From CAIKMD01 sp036501365 (GTDB lineage Bacteria; Pseudomonadota; Alphaproteobacteria; ATCC43930; CGMCC-115725), in contig DASYAL010000087.1 of the NCBI GenBank assembly GCA_036501365.1, positions 181,676-245,675 on the forward strand: a stretch of DNA of 64,000 nucleotides, in the 5' to 3' direction. A model generated the notes under the pieces. That model saw only the letters and a program-made list of their open reading frames with translations, ran no database searches and was not told the DNA's origin. Shown one piece after another: positions 1 through 9,125 of this stretch. Every line of letters starts with the position of its first letter. The first letter of the stretch is position 1. A program made the position numbers and the translations under genes.

Positions 1-452
1 TCTGCGAGATCGAGATCGATCCGGCCACCGGCGGCGCGAAGATCAAGCGCTATACCAGCGTCGACGATGTCGGGCGCGCGATCAATCCGCTGATCGTTGA
101 CGGCCAGAATCACGGCTCGATCGCGCATGGCGTCGGCGAGGCGCTGTCGGAGGAATGTTCGCGCGATCCCAGGACGGGCCAATCGCTCGCGGGATCGTTC
201 ATGGAATACGGCATGCCGCATGCCGACGATCTGCCGCTGATCGACACTGAGATTTTGGAGATTCTCTCGCCGACCAATCCGCTTGGGATCAAATCGGCGG
301 GCGAGGGTCCGACCACTGCCGCGCCCGCCGCCGTCGTCAATGCCATCGTCGACGCGCTGGCGCCGCTCGGCGTCACCGACGTGCCGCTGCCGGCGCTGCC
401 GGTCGCGGTATGGCGCGCGATCGAGCAGGCGAAAGCACGGAGCCGGCGATGA
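1..452 (+). CDS. xanthine dehydrogenase/aldehyde oxidase family, molybdopterin-binding subunit, C-terminal part
   Basis: The 5' end lies outside the window; reading frame 3 is open from base 3 to the TGA at 450-452, giving about 149 residues. The visible part matches the C-terminal end of molybdenum hydroxylase large subunits (CoxL/XdhB-like). It holds the segment around VDDVGRAINPL, the G-rich HGVGEAL turn and the GIKSAGEGPTTAAPAAV motif, in which the Glu of GEGP is the base that activates Mo-bound water in this family. Such subunits hydroxylate purines, aldehydes, CO or heteroaromatics using Mo-MCD, with FeS and FAD subunits. Those partners are not in the window, so the substrate is unknown. 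The stop overlaps the rpiA start (ATGA), suggesting co-transcription. Confidence 0.9.
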   Translation, partial: CEIEIDPATGGAKIKRYTSVDDVGRAINPLIVDGQNHGSIAHGVGEALSEECSRDPRTGQSLAGSFMEYGMPHADDLPLIDTEILEILSPTNPLGIKSAGEGPTTAAPAAVVNAIVDALAPLGVTDVPLPALPVAVWRAIEQAKARSRR

Positions 453-1138
453 CGAACGAGCGCGACAAGGAAAAGCAGCGCGCCGCCGAACGCGCGGTCG
501 CCGAAGTGCAGGACGGCATGGTGCTCGGCCTCGGCAGCGGCACGACCGTCGCCTTCGTGCTCGACGCGCTGGCGGCGCGGGTCGGGGCCGGGCTCAAGGT
601 CGTCGGCATCCCGAGCTCGGAGCGTACCGCGGAGGCGTCGCGTCAGCTCGGTATCGCCCTAACCGATTTCGCCGCGCATCGCCGCATCGACCTGACCATC
701 GACGGCGCCGATCAGATCGCACGCGGCTCGCTCGATCTCGTCAAGGGGCTCGGCGGCGCGCTGTTGCGCGAGAAGATGATCGCGCTCGCAAGCCGGGCGA
801 TGATCGTCGTCGCCGACCAATCGAAGCTGGTCGACGGGCTCGGCGGCGCGACGCCGCTGCCGGTCGAGATCGTCACCTTCGGCTGGGAAGTGACGTTTGA
901 CCACCTCCGCGCGCTGGGCGCGGCGCCGGCGCTGCGTCGGGCAGGGGACGGGCCCTTTGTCACCGACAACGGCAACTACATTGCGGATTGCAGCTTTGCC
1001 GAAATTGCAGACCCGGCGATGCTCGAAGCGCGGCTAGCATCGGTCTTCGGCGTGGTCGCGACCGGGCTCTTTTGCGGCCTCGCGACCATGGTCGTCATCG
1101 GCACGCCACAAGGCGTCGATATTTTGCGGCGCACATGA
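449..1138 (+). CDS. rpiA: ribose-5-phosphate isomerase A
   Basis: This 229-residue protein is the size of bacterial RpiA, which interconverts ribose 5-phosphate and ribulose 5-phosphate in the cytosolic non-oxidative pentose phosphate pathway. Family landmarks are visible in order: the phosphate-binding GLGSGTT near residue 28, the active-site DGADQI near residue 89 and KGLGGALLREK just after. ATG at 449 is preferred over an upstream in-frame ATG at 410, because family members begin close to the KQRAAERAV helix and 449 overlaps the preceding stop as ATGA. Linkage to a molybdenum hydroxylase subunit hints at operon sharing rather than functional coupling. Confidence 0.93.
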   Translation: MTNERDKEKQRAAERAVAEVQDGMVLGLGSGTTVAFVLDALAARVGAGLKVVGIPSSERTAEASRQLGIALTDFAAHRRIDLTIDGADQIARGSLDLVKGLGGALLREKMIALASRAMIVVADQSKLVDGLGGATPLPVEIVTFGWEVTFDHLRALGAAPALRRAGDGPFVTDNGNYIADCSFAEIADPAMLEARLASVFGVVATGLFCGLATMVVIGTPQGVDILRRT

Positions 1139-1231
1139 CGGCGATTTCTCACGCCGCGCTGATCGAGCGCTGCGGCAAGGTCGCCAATTCGGCGCGCGCC
1201 GCGATCGGACGAATCCGGTGACGCCGACAAC

Positions 1232-1277
1232 AGCTGGATTGCTTCGGCGCGCTTGGCGCGCTCCTCGCAATGACGAT
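1232..1277. repeat. probable dispersed REP-like repeat (single copy here)
   Basis: The segment starting CAGCTGGATTGCTTCGGCGC and running through GGCGCGCTCCTCGCAATGACG resembles a short intergenic repeat common in alphaproteobacterial genomes (CTGGATTGCTTCG...CTCCTCGCAATGACG). It contains the internal palindrome GCGCGC-TTG-GCGCGC and lies in the non-coding gap between rpiA and the next gene. Only one copy is in the window, so repeat status rests on remembered similarity. Confidence 0.5.
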
Positions 1278-1335
1278 AACCCGTTTTTGCGGGCATAACG
1301 CACTAATTTTTCGGGATATAACTCGGGGGAAGACA

Positions 1336-2343
1336 ATGCGCGTCGGCGGGCGGATTTTAATCGGGCTGCTTCTCACCTCGGCAGCGGCGCTGCCGGCGCA
1401 GGCCGAGGCGATCAAGGTCGGCGTGGTGCGGACCCTCGCCGTGGGGCCGATCTTCGTCGCCGACAGTCGCGGCTATTTCCGCGACGAGGGCCTCGATGCC
1501 ACCATCGTCTATTTCGATGCGGCGCAGCCGATCGCCATCGCCGCGGCCTCGGGCGACATCGATTTCGGCTGCACCGGCATGGCGGCGGCGTTCTATAGCC
1601 TCGCGGGGCAGGGCGTCTTGAAGATCATCGGCGCGGGCAATCGCGAGATGCCGGGCTTCAAGAATGCCGGCTATATCGCCTCGAACCGCGCCTGGGATGC
1701 GGGATTCCAATCGCTGAAGCAGCTCGCCGGCAAGACCGTCGCGGTGACGCAGATCGGCTCGCAGCTGCATTACGACCTTGGCCTTGTCGCAGATAAGTAC
1801 AAGATTCCGTTGAGCGCGATCCATGTCGCGGCAGTTCAGACGAACACCAATATGAGCTCGGTCATGGCCGGCGGTCAGGCGGATCTCGGCGTCTTTCCGG
1901 TGACGCCGGCGATGCAGCTTCTAACACGCAACGAGGCCAAGCTGATCGCCTGGGTCGGCGACGAGGTGCCCTACAGCCAGGCGAACACCGCCTTCACCTC
2001 ATCGAAGATCGCGAACGACAGACGGGATACGGTCGAGCGGTTCCTACGCGCCTTCAAGCGCGGCGCGCGCGATTATCACGATGCCTTTGCCGATGCCACG
2101 GAGCAGCGCCGCGACGGTCCGACCACCCCGGCGATGCTGGCGCTGCTCGCGAACTACACCAATCAGCGGCCCGAGGACATCCGCGTCGCCATTCCCTGGC
2201 TCGACGCCGAGCTGCGTCTCGACAGCAAGGATGTCCGCCATCAGATCGAATGGTTCCGCGCCCAGGGCCAGATCAAGAACGCCGTCAACGCCGCCGACGT
2301 CATCGACAAGCGCTACGTCGTGCCGCTGCCGGGCCGGGAATAG
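1336..2343 (+). CDS. ABC transporter substrate-binding protein, NMT1/SsuA/TauA type
   Basis: A 335-residue exported protein. The N-terminus has a basic start, a hydrophobic core (IGLLLTSAAAL) and a likely signal peptidase site after AQA near residue 24. The mature part begins IKVGVVRT and shows the usual features of nitrate/sulfonate/thiamine-precursor binding proteins: an early GPIFVADSRGYF segment, a GDIDFGCTGMAAAF loop and a KTVAVTQIGS second-domain strand. Such proteins deliver small organics to a membrane permease. No permease or ATPase is adjacent, so it is an orphan and the ligand is unknown. The ATG at 1336 was chosen over one at 1270 because it starts the signal peptide and has a purine-rich GGGGGA about 6 bases upstream. 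Confidence 0.85.
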   Translation: MRVGGRILIGLLLTSAAALPAQAEAIKVGVVRTLAVGPIFVADSRGYFRDEGLDATIVYFDAAQPIAIAAASGDIDFGCTGMAAAFYSLAGQGVLKIIGAGNREMPGFKNAGYIASNRAWDAGFQSLKQLAGKTVAVTQIGSQLHYDLGLVADKYKIPLSAIHVAAVQTNTNMSSVMAGGQADLGVFPVTPAMQLLTRNEAKLIAWVGDEVPYSQANTAFTSSKIANDRRDTVERFLRAFKRGARDYHDAFADATEQRRDGPTTPAMLALLANYTNQRPEDIRVAIPWLDAELRLDSKDVRHQIEWFRAQGQIKNAVNAADVIDKRYVVPLPGRE

Positions 2344-2352
2344 CTAGCCGGC

Positions 2353-3003
2353 CTAGCGCGCTTTGCGGTCCTTCAGCAGACCGACGAGCGGGTTGGGCGT
2401 CGGCGGCGCGATCCGCCGTAACGTGTTGGTGTCACGGTGGTCGAAGGCCGGCGTTTTGCCGCGAACGGCGAGATCCGTGCGCGTCACATAACTCCAGCTG
2501 TCGTCATCGATGAAGGTGATGTCGATGCGGTAATAGTCGGTGCGGAACGCCTCCTCGAGGAAGGTGGTCGAGCAAATCCCGAAGCGGGTATCGCCGCGCC
2601 GTGCCTCCACCGAAATGCGCTCATCGTCCGGCTTGGCCGTTCCGCCCGCCAGCGCCACTTGCCCCCGCGGGATGGCAATGGTCTGCATGATCAGACCGGT
2701 GGCCGGTTCCCATAGCCAATAGCCGACCTGATCGTGGAAGGTGATGGCCTCCTCCGGCGTGTTGATATGGATGTGGTAGCGCAACCCGTAGAGAAGCTGG
2801 GGGCCGTTGGTCTGTGCATCGATCGGGTCCATCCGGATGTGCTCCCGGAACACGCGTCGTTCGGGACCTTCCGCCTTAGGATTGATGTCCAAGCCCTGAT
2901 CGGATTCCCATACGCCGGCCAAGCGCCGCAGCGGACCGAGGCTGGCCAGCGTATCCGGCGAGACATCGGGTTCCGTAAAAACGTCGTCGGGGATATTCGC
3001 CAT
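2353..3003 (-). CDS. nitrobindin-like heme-binding beta-barrel (FABP-like) protein
   Basis: This 216-residue protein has the hallmark LGPLRRLAGVWES near residue 23, where nitrobindin/THAP4-C-like 10-stranded barrels begin. It also has alternating hydrophobic strands and the RYHIHINTPEEAITFHDQVGYW region typical of the family's longer bacterial form. Nitrobindins bind ferric heme through a C-terminal His and react with NO or peroxynitrite; whether this one keeps that His cannot be settled by eye. No signal peptide is seen, so it is probably cytosolic. It converges on the preceding binding protein with only 9 bases between stops and is probably transcribed alone. Confidence 0.7.
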   Translation of the reverse strand: MANIPDDVFTEPDVSPDTLASLGPLRRLAGVWESDQGLDINPKAEGPERRVFREHIRMDPIDAQTNGPQLLYGLRYHIHINTPEEAITFHDQVGYWLWEPATGLIMQTIAIPRGQVALAGGTAKPDDERISVEARRGDTRFGICSTTFLEEAFRTDYYRIDITFIDDDSWSYVTRTDLAVRGKTPAFDHRDTNTLRRIAPPTPNPLVGLLKDRKAR

Positions 3004-3099
3004 GAGCTGCCCGCTGCGGCCAGGGTCGCCCCAGAGTGACGGCTCACCGCCGCAATGACAAGCGGTACGGGTGCCTGTTGCCCAGTCGGCAAAACAAAA

Positions 3100-4326
3100 C
3101 TAATGCGTCTTCGCCATCCGTTTCTCCATCGCCCGCACCTCGGCGCGCGCGATCGAGCGCAGATGCACCTCGTCTGGCCCGTCGACGATCTGCAGATACC
3201 GGCCGTGCGTCCAGATATCGGGCAGCGGCGTGTCCTGGGTCAGCCCCTTGGCGCCGAAGACCTGCATCGCGCGGTTGGCGATCGCGACCTCGATCCGCGG
3301 CACGATCACCTTGATCAGCGACACTTCGCGCCGCGCCGCCTTGGTGCCGAATTGGTCGATCAGCCACGCGGTCTTGAAGACGAGCAGCCGCGCCTGCTCG
3401 AGCTCGATGCGCGACAGCGCGATCCATTCGCGGATCGTGCCGTGCTCGTGCAGTGCTTGGCCGAAGGTGCGGCGCTCGAGGCTGCGCTGGATCATCAGCT
3501 CGAGCGCGCGCTCGGCGGCGCCGATCGCGCGCATGCAATGATGGATGCGCCCCGGCCCTAAGCGCGCCTGCGCCAAGGCAAAGCCGCCGCTCTCCTCGCC
3601 GAGCAGATTCGCGGCCGGCACGCGTACCTGGTCGAACAGGACCTCGCAATGGCCGTTGCCATGGACGTGATGCATCACCGGCGGGTTGCGCACCACGGTG
3701 AGGCCCTTCGCGTCGGCCGGCACCAGCACCATGCTCTGGCGGCGATGCGCCTCGCTGCGCTCGGGCGCGGTCTGACCCATGACGATGAAGAGCTTGGTGC
3801 GCGGATCGGCGGCGTTGGTGATGAACCATTTGCGGCCGCTGATCACCCAATCGCCGCCGTCGCGCGTGATCGCGGTGCGGATATTGGTCGCATCGGAGGA
3901 AGCGACATCGGGCTCGGTCATGGCGAAGGACGAGCGGATGCGGCCTTCGAGCAGCGGCGTCAGCCATTGCGCCTTCTGCGGCGGCGTCGCCGCGAGATGC
4001 AGCAGCTCCATATTGCCGGTATCGGGCGCGCTGCAATTGAAGACTTCCGAGGCCCAATCGATCCGGCCCATGATCTCGGCGCAGGGCGCGTAATCGAGAT
4101 TGGACATCCGGGTGCCGGCCTCGTCGGGCTTCAGGCCGGGCAGGAAGAGATTCCACAGGCCTTGCGCGCGGGCCCTGGTCTTGAGCTCCTCCATGAACGG
4201 TGGCGGGAAGACGCCTTTGTCTTCATAGGCCGCATACTCGGCCTCGCGCGGCGCGACATGGTCGGCGATGAACAGCCGGACCTGTTCTTGCATGCGCTGC
4301 GACTTTTCCGAGAAGGCGAAATCCAT
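3100..4326 (-). CDS. acyl-CoA dehydrogenase
   Basis: A 408-residue flavoprotein of the acyl-CoA dehydrogenase fold: N-terminal helices, a middle beta-barrel with FAMTEPDVASSDATN and WVISGRKWFITNA, then a four-helix C-terminal domain including ERRTFGQAL. It should oxidise an acyl-CoA to the 2-enoyl-CoA and pass electrons to ETF in the cytosol. The sequence most resembles the long ACAD10/11-like branch rather than short-chain or glutaryl enzymes, but the chain-length preference cannot be read. The ATG at 4326 (MDFAFSEKSQ) is preferred to one at 4392 because family members start at this DFAFSE motif. It is transcribed divergently from the GMC oxidoreductase. Confidence 0.9.
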   Translation of the reverse strand: MDFAFSEKSQRMQEQVRLFIADHVAPREAEYAAYEDKGVFPPPFMEELKTRARAQGLWNLFLPGLKPDEAGTRMSNLDYAPCAEIMGRIDWASEVFNCSAPDTGNMELLHLAATPPQKAQWLTPLLEGRIRSSFAMTEPDVASSDATNIRTAITRDGGDWVISGRKWFITNAADPRTKLFIVMGQTAPERSEAHRRQSMVLVPADAKGLTVVRNPPVMHHVHGNGHCEVLFDQVRVPAANLLGEESGGFALAQARLGPGRIHHCMRAIGAAERALELMIQRSLERRTFGQALHEHGTIREWIALSRIELEQARLLVFKTAWLIDQFGTKAARREVSLIKVIVPRIEVAIANRAMQVFGAKGLTQDTPLPDIWTHGRYLQIVDGPDEVHLRSIARAEVRAMEKRMAKTH

Positions 4327-4510
4327 GGCGTCGCTCCGTCCCCTTCGGTGGTGGATTTGGAAGTTCCTAAGACCACACCGACCCGAAACCATGCGCTCCG
4401 GCGTGGGGCTTGTCCAATCAGCGCCGGTTTCCGGCAGATGTCAGCTGGCCGGTTCCGTGGTAGCCTGAGCGGCAACCGGTCGCGGAAACGCGCCGGACAA
4501 GGGAGCTGAG

Positions 4511-6214
4511 ATGGCCGGTAGCGGAACCTTCGACTACATCATCGTCGGCGGCGGCTCGGCGGGCAGCGTACTCGCCAATCGCCTCTCGGCGCGGCCGGGC
4601 AATCAGGTGCTGCTGATCGAGGCCGGGCCCGACACGCCGCCCGACGCCGTGCCGGCCGACATCGAGGAAATGTTTCCCAAAGCCGCGCTCAACCCTGCTT
4701 ATAAATGGATGAAGCTCGTCGCTTATACGCAGTCGCTGCGGCGCAACTATCCGCGCCCGCCGGTGCCGGTGCTCTACGACCAGGGCAGGGTGATGGGCGG
4801 CGGCTCGAGCATCAACTACCAGGCCGCAAATCGCGGCGCGCCCGAGGATTACGACGAATGGGCTGAGCTCGGCGCCGTGGGCTGGGGCTGGCGGGACGTG
4901 CTGCCCTATTTCAAGAAGCTCGAGGACGACCGCGAATTCGGCGGCACCGCGCTACACGGCAAGGGCGGGCCGCTGCCGGTGCAGCGCATGCGCCGCGAGG
5001 ATTGGTGCGGCTACACCAATGCGGTCGCCCGCGCCTTGGAGCAGGCGAAGCTCGGCTATCTCGAGGACCAGAACGGTGCTTTCGTCGACGGCTATTTCGC
5101 GGCGACGCAAAACAACCGCGACGGCCACCGCGTCTCGGCCGCGGTCGCCTATCTCACCAACGAGGTACGGGCACGGCCCAATCTGCGCATCCTGCCGAAG
5201 AGCCACGTTCTGTCGCTAATCTTCGATGGGATGAGGATCGCCGGCGCGACGGTGCAGACGCCGCAGGGGATCGAGAGCTTCCAGGCGACAGAGGTGATCC
5301 TCGCGGCCGGCGCGGTGCATTCGCCGGCGATGCTGATGCGCGCGGGCATCGGCCCCGCGGCGCAGCTTTCCGCGATGGGCGTCGCGGTGAAGCACGACCT
5401 GCCGGGCATCGGCGACAATCTGCGCGACCATCCGGGCATCGGCATTCTCGTTTATGTGACGGGCGCCGCCCGCGCCGACGATGCCGCGCGGCCGCTGCAG
5501 ATCTCGTTCCGCTATTCCTCGCAGATCGCCGAATGCCCGACTTCCGATATGTTCACAGCGGTTTTCAGCCGCGGCGGCTGGCACGGCGTCGGCCGCCGCC
5601 TCGGCATGGCGATGACCTGGGTGAACAAGTCGTTCTCCGCCGGCCGCGTCACCCTGCAAAGCCTCAACCCACAGGACGAGCCCAAAGTCGAGCTCAATTA
5701 TTTCGACGACCAGCGCGACCTGTCGCGGCTGAAGAACGGGCTGCGTTTCCTCACCGGCATTTTCGATGCGGCGCCGGTGAAGCAGGTGACGCGCACGCCG
5801 ATCGGTGCGCGGCTGTCGCAACGCGCGCGCGAGGCGAGCGCCGTCAATTTCAAGAACCTCGTGAAGATGGGCGCCGCCGGCATGATGCTCGACGGGCCGG
5901 GGCTGCTGCGCGACAGCATCATCCGCAACAAGATCAGCGAGGCGCCGCCGCTCGCCGAGATGATGGCGGATGACAATCTGCTCGAGGATTACGTGCGCGC
6001 GACCGCGATGGGGATCAAGCATCTCTCCTGCACCTGCCGCATGGGCCAGGACGACGATCCCAGGGCGGTGACGCTGACCGACGGGCGGGTGAAGGGCGTG
6101 GGCGGCTTGCGCGTGGTCGACGCATCGGTGATGCCCAATCTGCCGCGCTGCAACACCAACCTGACGACGCTGATGATCGCCGAGAAAATGTCGGACAAGA
6201 TACTCCCCTCGTGA
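4511..6214 (+). CDS. GMC family FAD-dependent oxidoreductase
   Basis: A 567-residue glucose-methanol-choline oxidoreductase. The Rossmann FAD motif GGGSAG lies at residues 13-18 and a second flavin contact, GRVMGGGSSINYQ, follows near residue 93. The C-terminal signature contains the predicted active-site His504 (KHLSCTCRMG) and Asn550 (CNTNLTT). The family oxidises alcohols to aldehydes or ketones with FAD. There is no signal peptide, so it is probably a cytosolic or membrane-associated dehydrogenase of the choline-dehydrogenase-like branch. An AGGGAGCT-type Shine-Dalgarno precedes ATG 4511. It is the first gene of a five-gene operon with two further oxygenases, suggesting one oxidation step of a shared catabolic route. 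Confidence 0.9.
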   Translation: MAGSGTFDYIIVGGGSAGSVLANRLSARPGNQVLLIEAGPDTPPDAVPADIEEMFPKAALNPAYKWMKLVAYTQSLRRNYPRPPVPVLYDQGRVMGGGSSINYQAANRGAPEDYDEWAELGAVGWGWRDVLPYFKKLEDDREFGGTALHGKGGPLPVQRMRREDWCGYTNAVARALEQAKLGYLEDQNGAFVDGYFAATQNNRDGHRVSAAVAYLTNEVRARPNLRILPKSHVLSLIFDGMRIAGATVQTPQGIESFQATEVILAAGAVHSPAMLMRAGIGPAAQLSAMGVAVKHDLPGIGDNLRDHPGIGILVYVTGAARADDAARPLQISFRYSSQIAECPTSDMFTAVFSRGGWHGVGRRLGMAMTWVNKSFSAGRVTLQSLNPQDEPKVELNYFDDQRDLSRLKNGLRFLTGIFDAAPVKQVTRTPIGARLSQRAREASAVNFKNLVKMGAAGMMLDGPGLLRDSIIRNKISEAPPLAEMMADDNLLEDYVRATAMGIKHLSCTCRMGQDDDPRAVTLTDGRVKGVGGLRVVDASVMPNLPRCNTNLTTLMIAEKMSDKILPS

Positions 6215-6225
6215 CGGAGCGAAGC

Positions 6226-7335
6226 ATGGTCGAGACCATCAAGGACGACGCGGTCGGGCTCTACGCCGATTTCGACAATCGCGCCAAGCGCGAAGCGGTG
6301 AAGGCGCATCGCCGCTCGGCACAAACCATCCCGGTGATCGATTTCGGCGCTTATACGCGCGACGAGGGGATCGAAGCGCGTCAGCGCGTGGGCCGCGCCT
6401 TGCGCGCCGCCTGCACCGATACCGGCTTCTTCTATCTCGCCAATCACGGCATCACCCAGGCCGAGTTCGAGATCGCGCATGATTTCGGCCGGCTTTTCTT
6501 CCAGCTGCCGCGCGCCGAGAAAGCGAAGCTCGACAAGAGCAACCATCCGGCGCGTCAGGGCTGGATGCCGGTCGGCGGGATGAATCCCGACGCCAATCCC
6601 GACAAAGACGCGGATCAGAAAGAGACTTTCGTCCTGCCGCGCGAGCTTCATCCCGGCGAGACGCAAGGCGAAAATCCGAGCGTCGGCAACGGCCAGTGGC
6701 CCGATCCCCAGTTGTTGCCGGGCTTCCGCGAATTCATCTCGGCGCATATCGCCAAACGTGTCGCGATCGCGCAGCGGCTCTGCCGCGCGCTGGCGCTGAG
6801 CCTCGATCTGCCCGAGGATTATTTCGATACCAGCCACCGCTATCCCGGCATTTCGCTGACCTACAACTACTACCCGCCGGTCGATCCCGAGACCGCGGGA
6901 CGCACGCAATGGGGAATCTCGCCGCATACCGATTACGGTAGCTTCACCCTGCTGTCGCAGGACGCGCTCGGCGGACTTGAAATCCGCAGCGCCCATGACG
7001 AATGGATCGACGTGCCGCCGCTGCCCGGCACCTTCGTCGTCAACATCGCCGATCTGTTTTCGCGCTGGACCAACGGACTTTATCGCTCGAGCCTCCATCG
7101 CGCCTCGAATTTCTCGGCGAGTGACCGCGCGCGGATCTCGCTACCGCTCTTCGTCATCCCGCATTCGAAAACGCGGGTCGAATGCCTGCCGACTTGCGCC
7201 AGCGCTGGCAATCCCGCGAAATACGAGCCGGTCGAGGCCGGGCCTTATGTTCGAGCCCTGCTCGAGCAATCCTATCGCACCGGCCGGCCGGGCGTCGCGC
7301 AACGCACGGTCGACGACCGGTTCAAGAGCCTCTAA
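6226..7335 (+). CDS. 2-oxoglutarate/Fe(II)-dependent oxygenase, isopenicillin N synthase-like
   Basis: With the ATG at 6226 the protein has 369 residues. It carries the N-terminal DIOX_N region (IPVIDFGAYTR, FFYLANHGI) and the double-stranded beta-helix Fe site: His234 and Asp236 in SPHTDYGSF and His291 in SLHRASN. Arg303-x-Ser305 (RIS) should bind the 2-oxoglutarate carboxylate. The family couples oxidative decarboxylation of 2-oxoglutarate to hydroxylation or related oxidation. An alternative GTG at 6211 overlaps the upstream stop, but GGAG lies 6 bases before ATG 6226, which is why it was chosen. The substrate is unknown; the gene sits between GMC and Rieske genes with an 11-base gap on each side. 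Confidence 0.9.
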   Translation: MVETIKDDAVGLYADFDNRAKREAVKAHRRSAQTIPVIDFGAYTRDEGIEARQRVGRALRAACTDTGFFYLANHGITQAEFEIAHDFGRLFFQLPRAEKAKLDKSNHPARQGWMPVGGMNPDANPDKDADQKETFVLPRELHPGETQGENPSVGNGQWPDPQLLPGFREFISAHIAKRVAIAQRLCRALALSLDLPEDYFDTSHRYPGISLTYNYYPPVDPETAGRTQWGISPHTDYGSFTLLSQDALGGLEIRSAHDEWIDVPPLPGTFVVNIADLFSRWTNGLYRSSLHRASNFSASDRARISLPLFVIPHSKTRVECLPTCASAGNPAKYEPVEAGPYVRALLEQSYRTGRPGVAQRTVDDRFKSL

Positions 7336-7346
7336 GGAGATCCGTC

Positions 7347-8381
7347 ATGGAAGCGCTCCGCAACCAATGGTACTGCGCCGCTTTCGGCCACGAGCTGAAG
7401 CAGCTGCCGATGGCGCGCACCTTCTTGAACGAGCCGGTGGCGATCTATCGCAAGAGCGACGGTACGCCGGTCGCCTTCGAGGATCGCTGCTGCCACCGCC
7501 GCGCACCGCTCTCCGAAGGCAAGATCGAGGGTGACAATCTGCGCTGCGGCTATCACGGCCTGCTCTACGCGCCGAGCGGGAAGGTGGTCTGGGCGCCCGG
7601 CCAGGACCAGCTGCCGCCGGGCGCGCGGGTGCGGAGCTATCCGATCGTCGAGCGGCATGGCTGGGTGTGGATATGGATGGGCGATCCCGCGCTCGCGGCA
7701 CGAACGCCCGCGCCCGAATACGACAAATACGACGATCCCAACTGGGCGTCCTATGACGAGCTGATCCCGATCAAGTCGAACTATTTCCTGGTCGTCGACA
7801 ATCTCCTCGATCTGTCGCATCTGCCGTTCCTCCATGCCGCGACCATCGGCAGCCCCGAGGACACCAACCCCAAGCTCGCCTGGGAGCGCGGCGGCGACTG
7901 GATCAAGGGAACACGCATCGCCCGCGGCCTCTCGCCCTCGCCGCGCAATCTCTTGGAGGGGCTCGATTTCAAATTCGACCGCACCCAGATCATGCATTTC
8001 GAGCCGCCGTCACAGGTGACGATCGACATCCTCTCCAACGAGTTCGGCAAGGAATATGGCGACCCGACCAGCCGCATGAACCGCCGCATCATCATCTACG
8101 ACGCCATCACCCCCGAGACCGACGCGAGCTGCCATTATTTCTGGGCGATCTCGCGCGACTACGCGGTCGAAGACAAGTCGATGACCGAGCTCGGCCGCAA
8201 GGCGACCAGCACGGCCTTCCATGAGGATCAGGCGATGCTGGAGAAGCAGCAGCGCGTCATCGACCGCGAGCCCGATGCCGCGCAGATCGACCTCGTCGGC
8301 GACAGCGGCAGCTTGCAGGCGCGGCGCACCATCGAGCGTCTGCTCGCCGAAGAGCGTGGCACGCCCAAAGCGGCGGAATAA
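7347..8381 (+). CDS. Rieske non-heme iron oxygenase, VanA-like oxygenase component
   Basis: A 344-residue protein with an N-terminal Rieske domain and a C-terminal catalytic domain. The [2Fe-2S] ligands are Cys48/His50 and Cys67/His70 (CCHRR, CGYHG). The mononuclear iron site is the Asp155-His158-His163 triad (D-x2-H-x4-H). Length and layout fit the vanillate O-demethylase/phthalate-dioxygenase class of one-component alpha-subunit enzymes, which demethylate or hydroxylate aromatics and need a separate flavin/2Fe-2S reductase. No VanB-like reductase is nearby. Start ATG 7347 follows a strong AAGGAGA. An in-frame extension back to 7182 would overlap the 2OG oxygenase and is rejected. Confidence 0.92.
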   Translation: MEALRNQWYCAAFGHELKQLPMARTFLNEPVAIYRKSDGTPVAFEDRCCHRRAPLSEGKIEGDNLRCGYHGLLYAPSGKVVWAPGQDQLPPGARVRSYPIVERHGWVWIWMGDPALAARTPAPEYDKYDDPNWASYDELIPIKSNYFLVVDNLLDLSHLPFLHAATIGSPEDTNPKLAWERGGDWIKGTRIARGLSPSPRNLLEGLDFKFDRTQIMHFEPPSQVTIDILSNEFGKEYGDPTSRMNRRIIIYDAITPETDASCHYFWAISRDYAVEDKSMTELGRKATSTAFHEDQAMLEKQQRVIDREPDAAQIDLVGDSGSLQARRTIERLLAEERGTPKAAE

Positions 8382-8446
8382 TAACCGCGGGCGTCAATGC
8401 ATCGTCATCTGGCGCGACTACACTTGCGCTATCGAGGGAGGATGTG

Positions 8447-9121
8447 ATGAAGCTTTATATGCATCCGGTATCGACCACCTGCCGTCCGGTGATGCAGTTC
8501 ATCGCCGACAACAATATCGACGTAACGCTCGAAAGCGTCGATATCCTCAAAGGCGAGCATTACGGCGAGAGCTATTCGAAGCTCAACCCGAACCGGCTGA
8601 TCCCGCTCCTCGAAGACGGCGATTTCCGCCTAACCGAGAGCGCGACCATCCTGCGCTATCTCGCCGAGAAGACCGGTTCGCCGGCCTATCCCAAGGAGCC
8701 GCGCGCCCGCGCCCAGGTCGACGAGCGGCTCGACTGGTTCAATTCGAATTTCTACCGCGATTGGGGCTACGGGCTGGTCTATCCGCAGATCTTCCCGAAC
8801 CTGAAGCGCGAGGACCCCGCGGTGCAGGCGGCGATTGTCGCTTACGGCAAAGAGAAGTCGAAGGCCTGGCTGCAGGTCCTGAACGACCATTGGCTCGGCC
8901 CACGGCAGCAATATCTGTGCGGCGACCAGATCACCATCGCCGATTATTTCGGCGCCGGCCTCACCATTGCCGGCGAGCTGATCCATTGCGATTTCAGCCC
9001 CTATCCGAACGTGACGCGCTGGCTTGCGACCATGAAGAGCCGCCCGAGCTACGCCAAGGTCTACGAGGTCTTCAACGGCTTCGTGCAATCGACCAAGGGC
9101 CAACCCTTCCACGCGATCTAG
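8447..9121 (+). CDS. glutathione S-transferase family protein
   Basis: A 224-residue protein with a thioredoxin-fold N-terminal domain (KLYMHPVSTTCRPV; NPNRLIPLLEDG with the cis-Pro; ESATILRYLAEK for gamma-glutamyl contact) and an all-helical C-terminal domain with ITIADYFGAG. This is the canonical cytosolic GST layout (theta/beta-like, with Ser/Cys in the STTC position). It may conjugate or isomerise intermediates made by the oxygenases upstream, as GSTs often do in aromatic catabolic operons. ATG 8447 has GGGAGGA ahead of it; GTG 8444 is an alternative one codon earlier. The RidA gene follows after 4 bases. Confidence 0.9.
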   Translation: MKLYMHPVSTTCRPVMQFIADNNIDVTLESVDILKGEHYGESYSKLNPNRLIPLLEDGDFRLTESATILRYLAEKTGSPAYPKEPRARAQVDERLDWFNSNFYRDWGYGLVYPQIFPNLKREDPAVQAAIVAYGKEKSKAWLQVLNDHWLGPRQQYLCGDQITIADYFGAGLTIAGELIHCDFSPYPNVTRWLATMKSRPSYAKVYEVFNGFVQSTKGQPFHAI

Positions 9122-9125
9122 CCCC

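Noticed and set aside
1135..1221. Short ORF MTAISHAALIERCGKVANSA after rpiA
   Set aside because: Only 28 codons, overlaps the rpiA stop and has no Shine-Dalgarno sequence; it ends near the start of a repeat.
3030..3070. CCGCCGCAATGACAAG segment resembling a dispersed repeat
   Set aside because: Only a dozen bases match the remembered pattern, with no palindromic arm.
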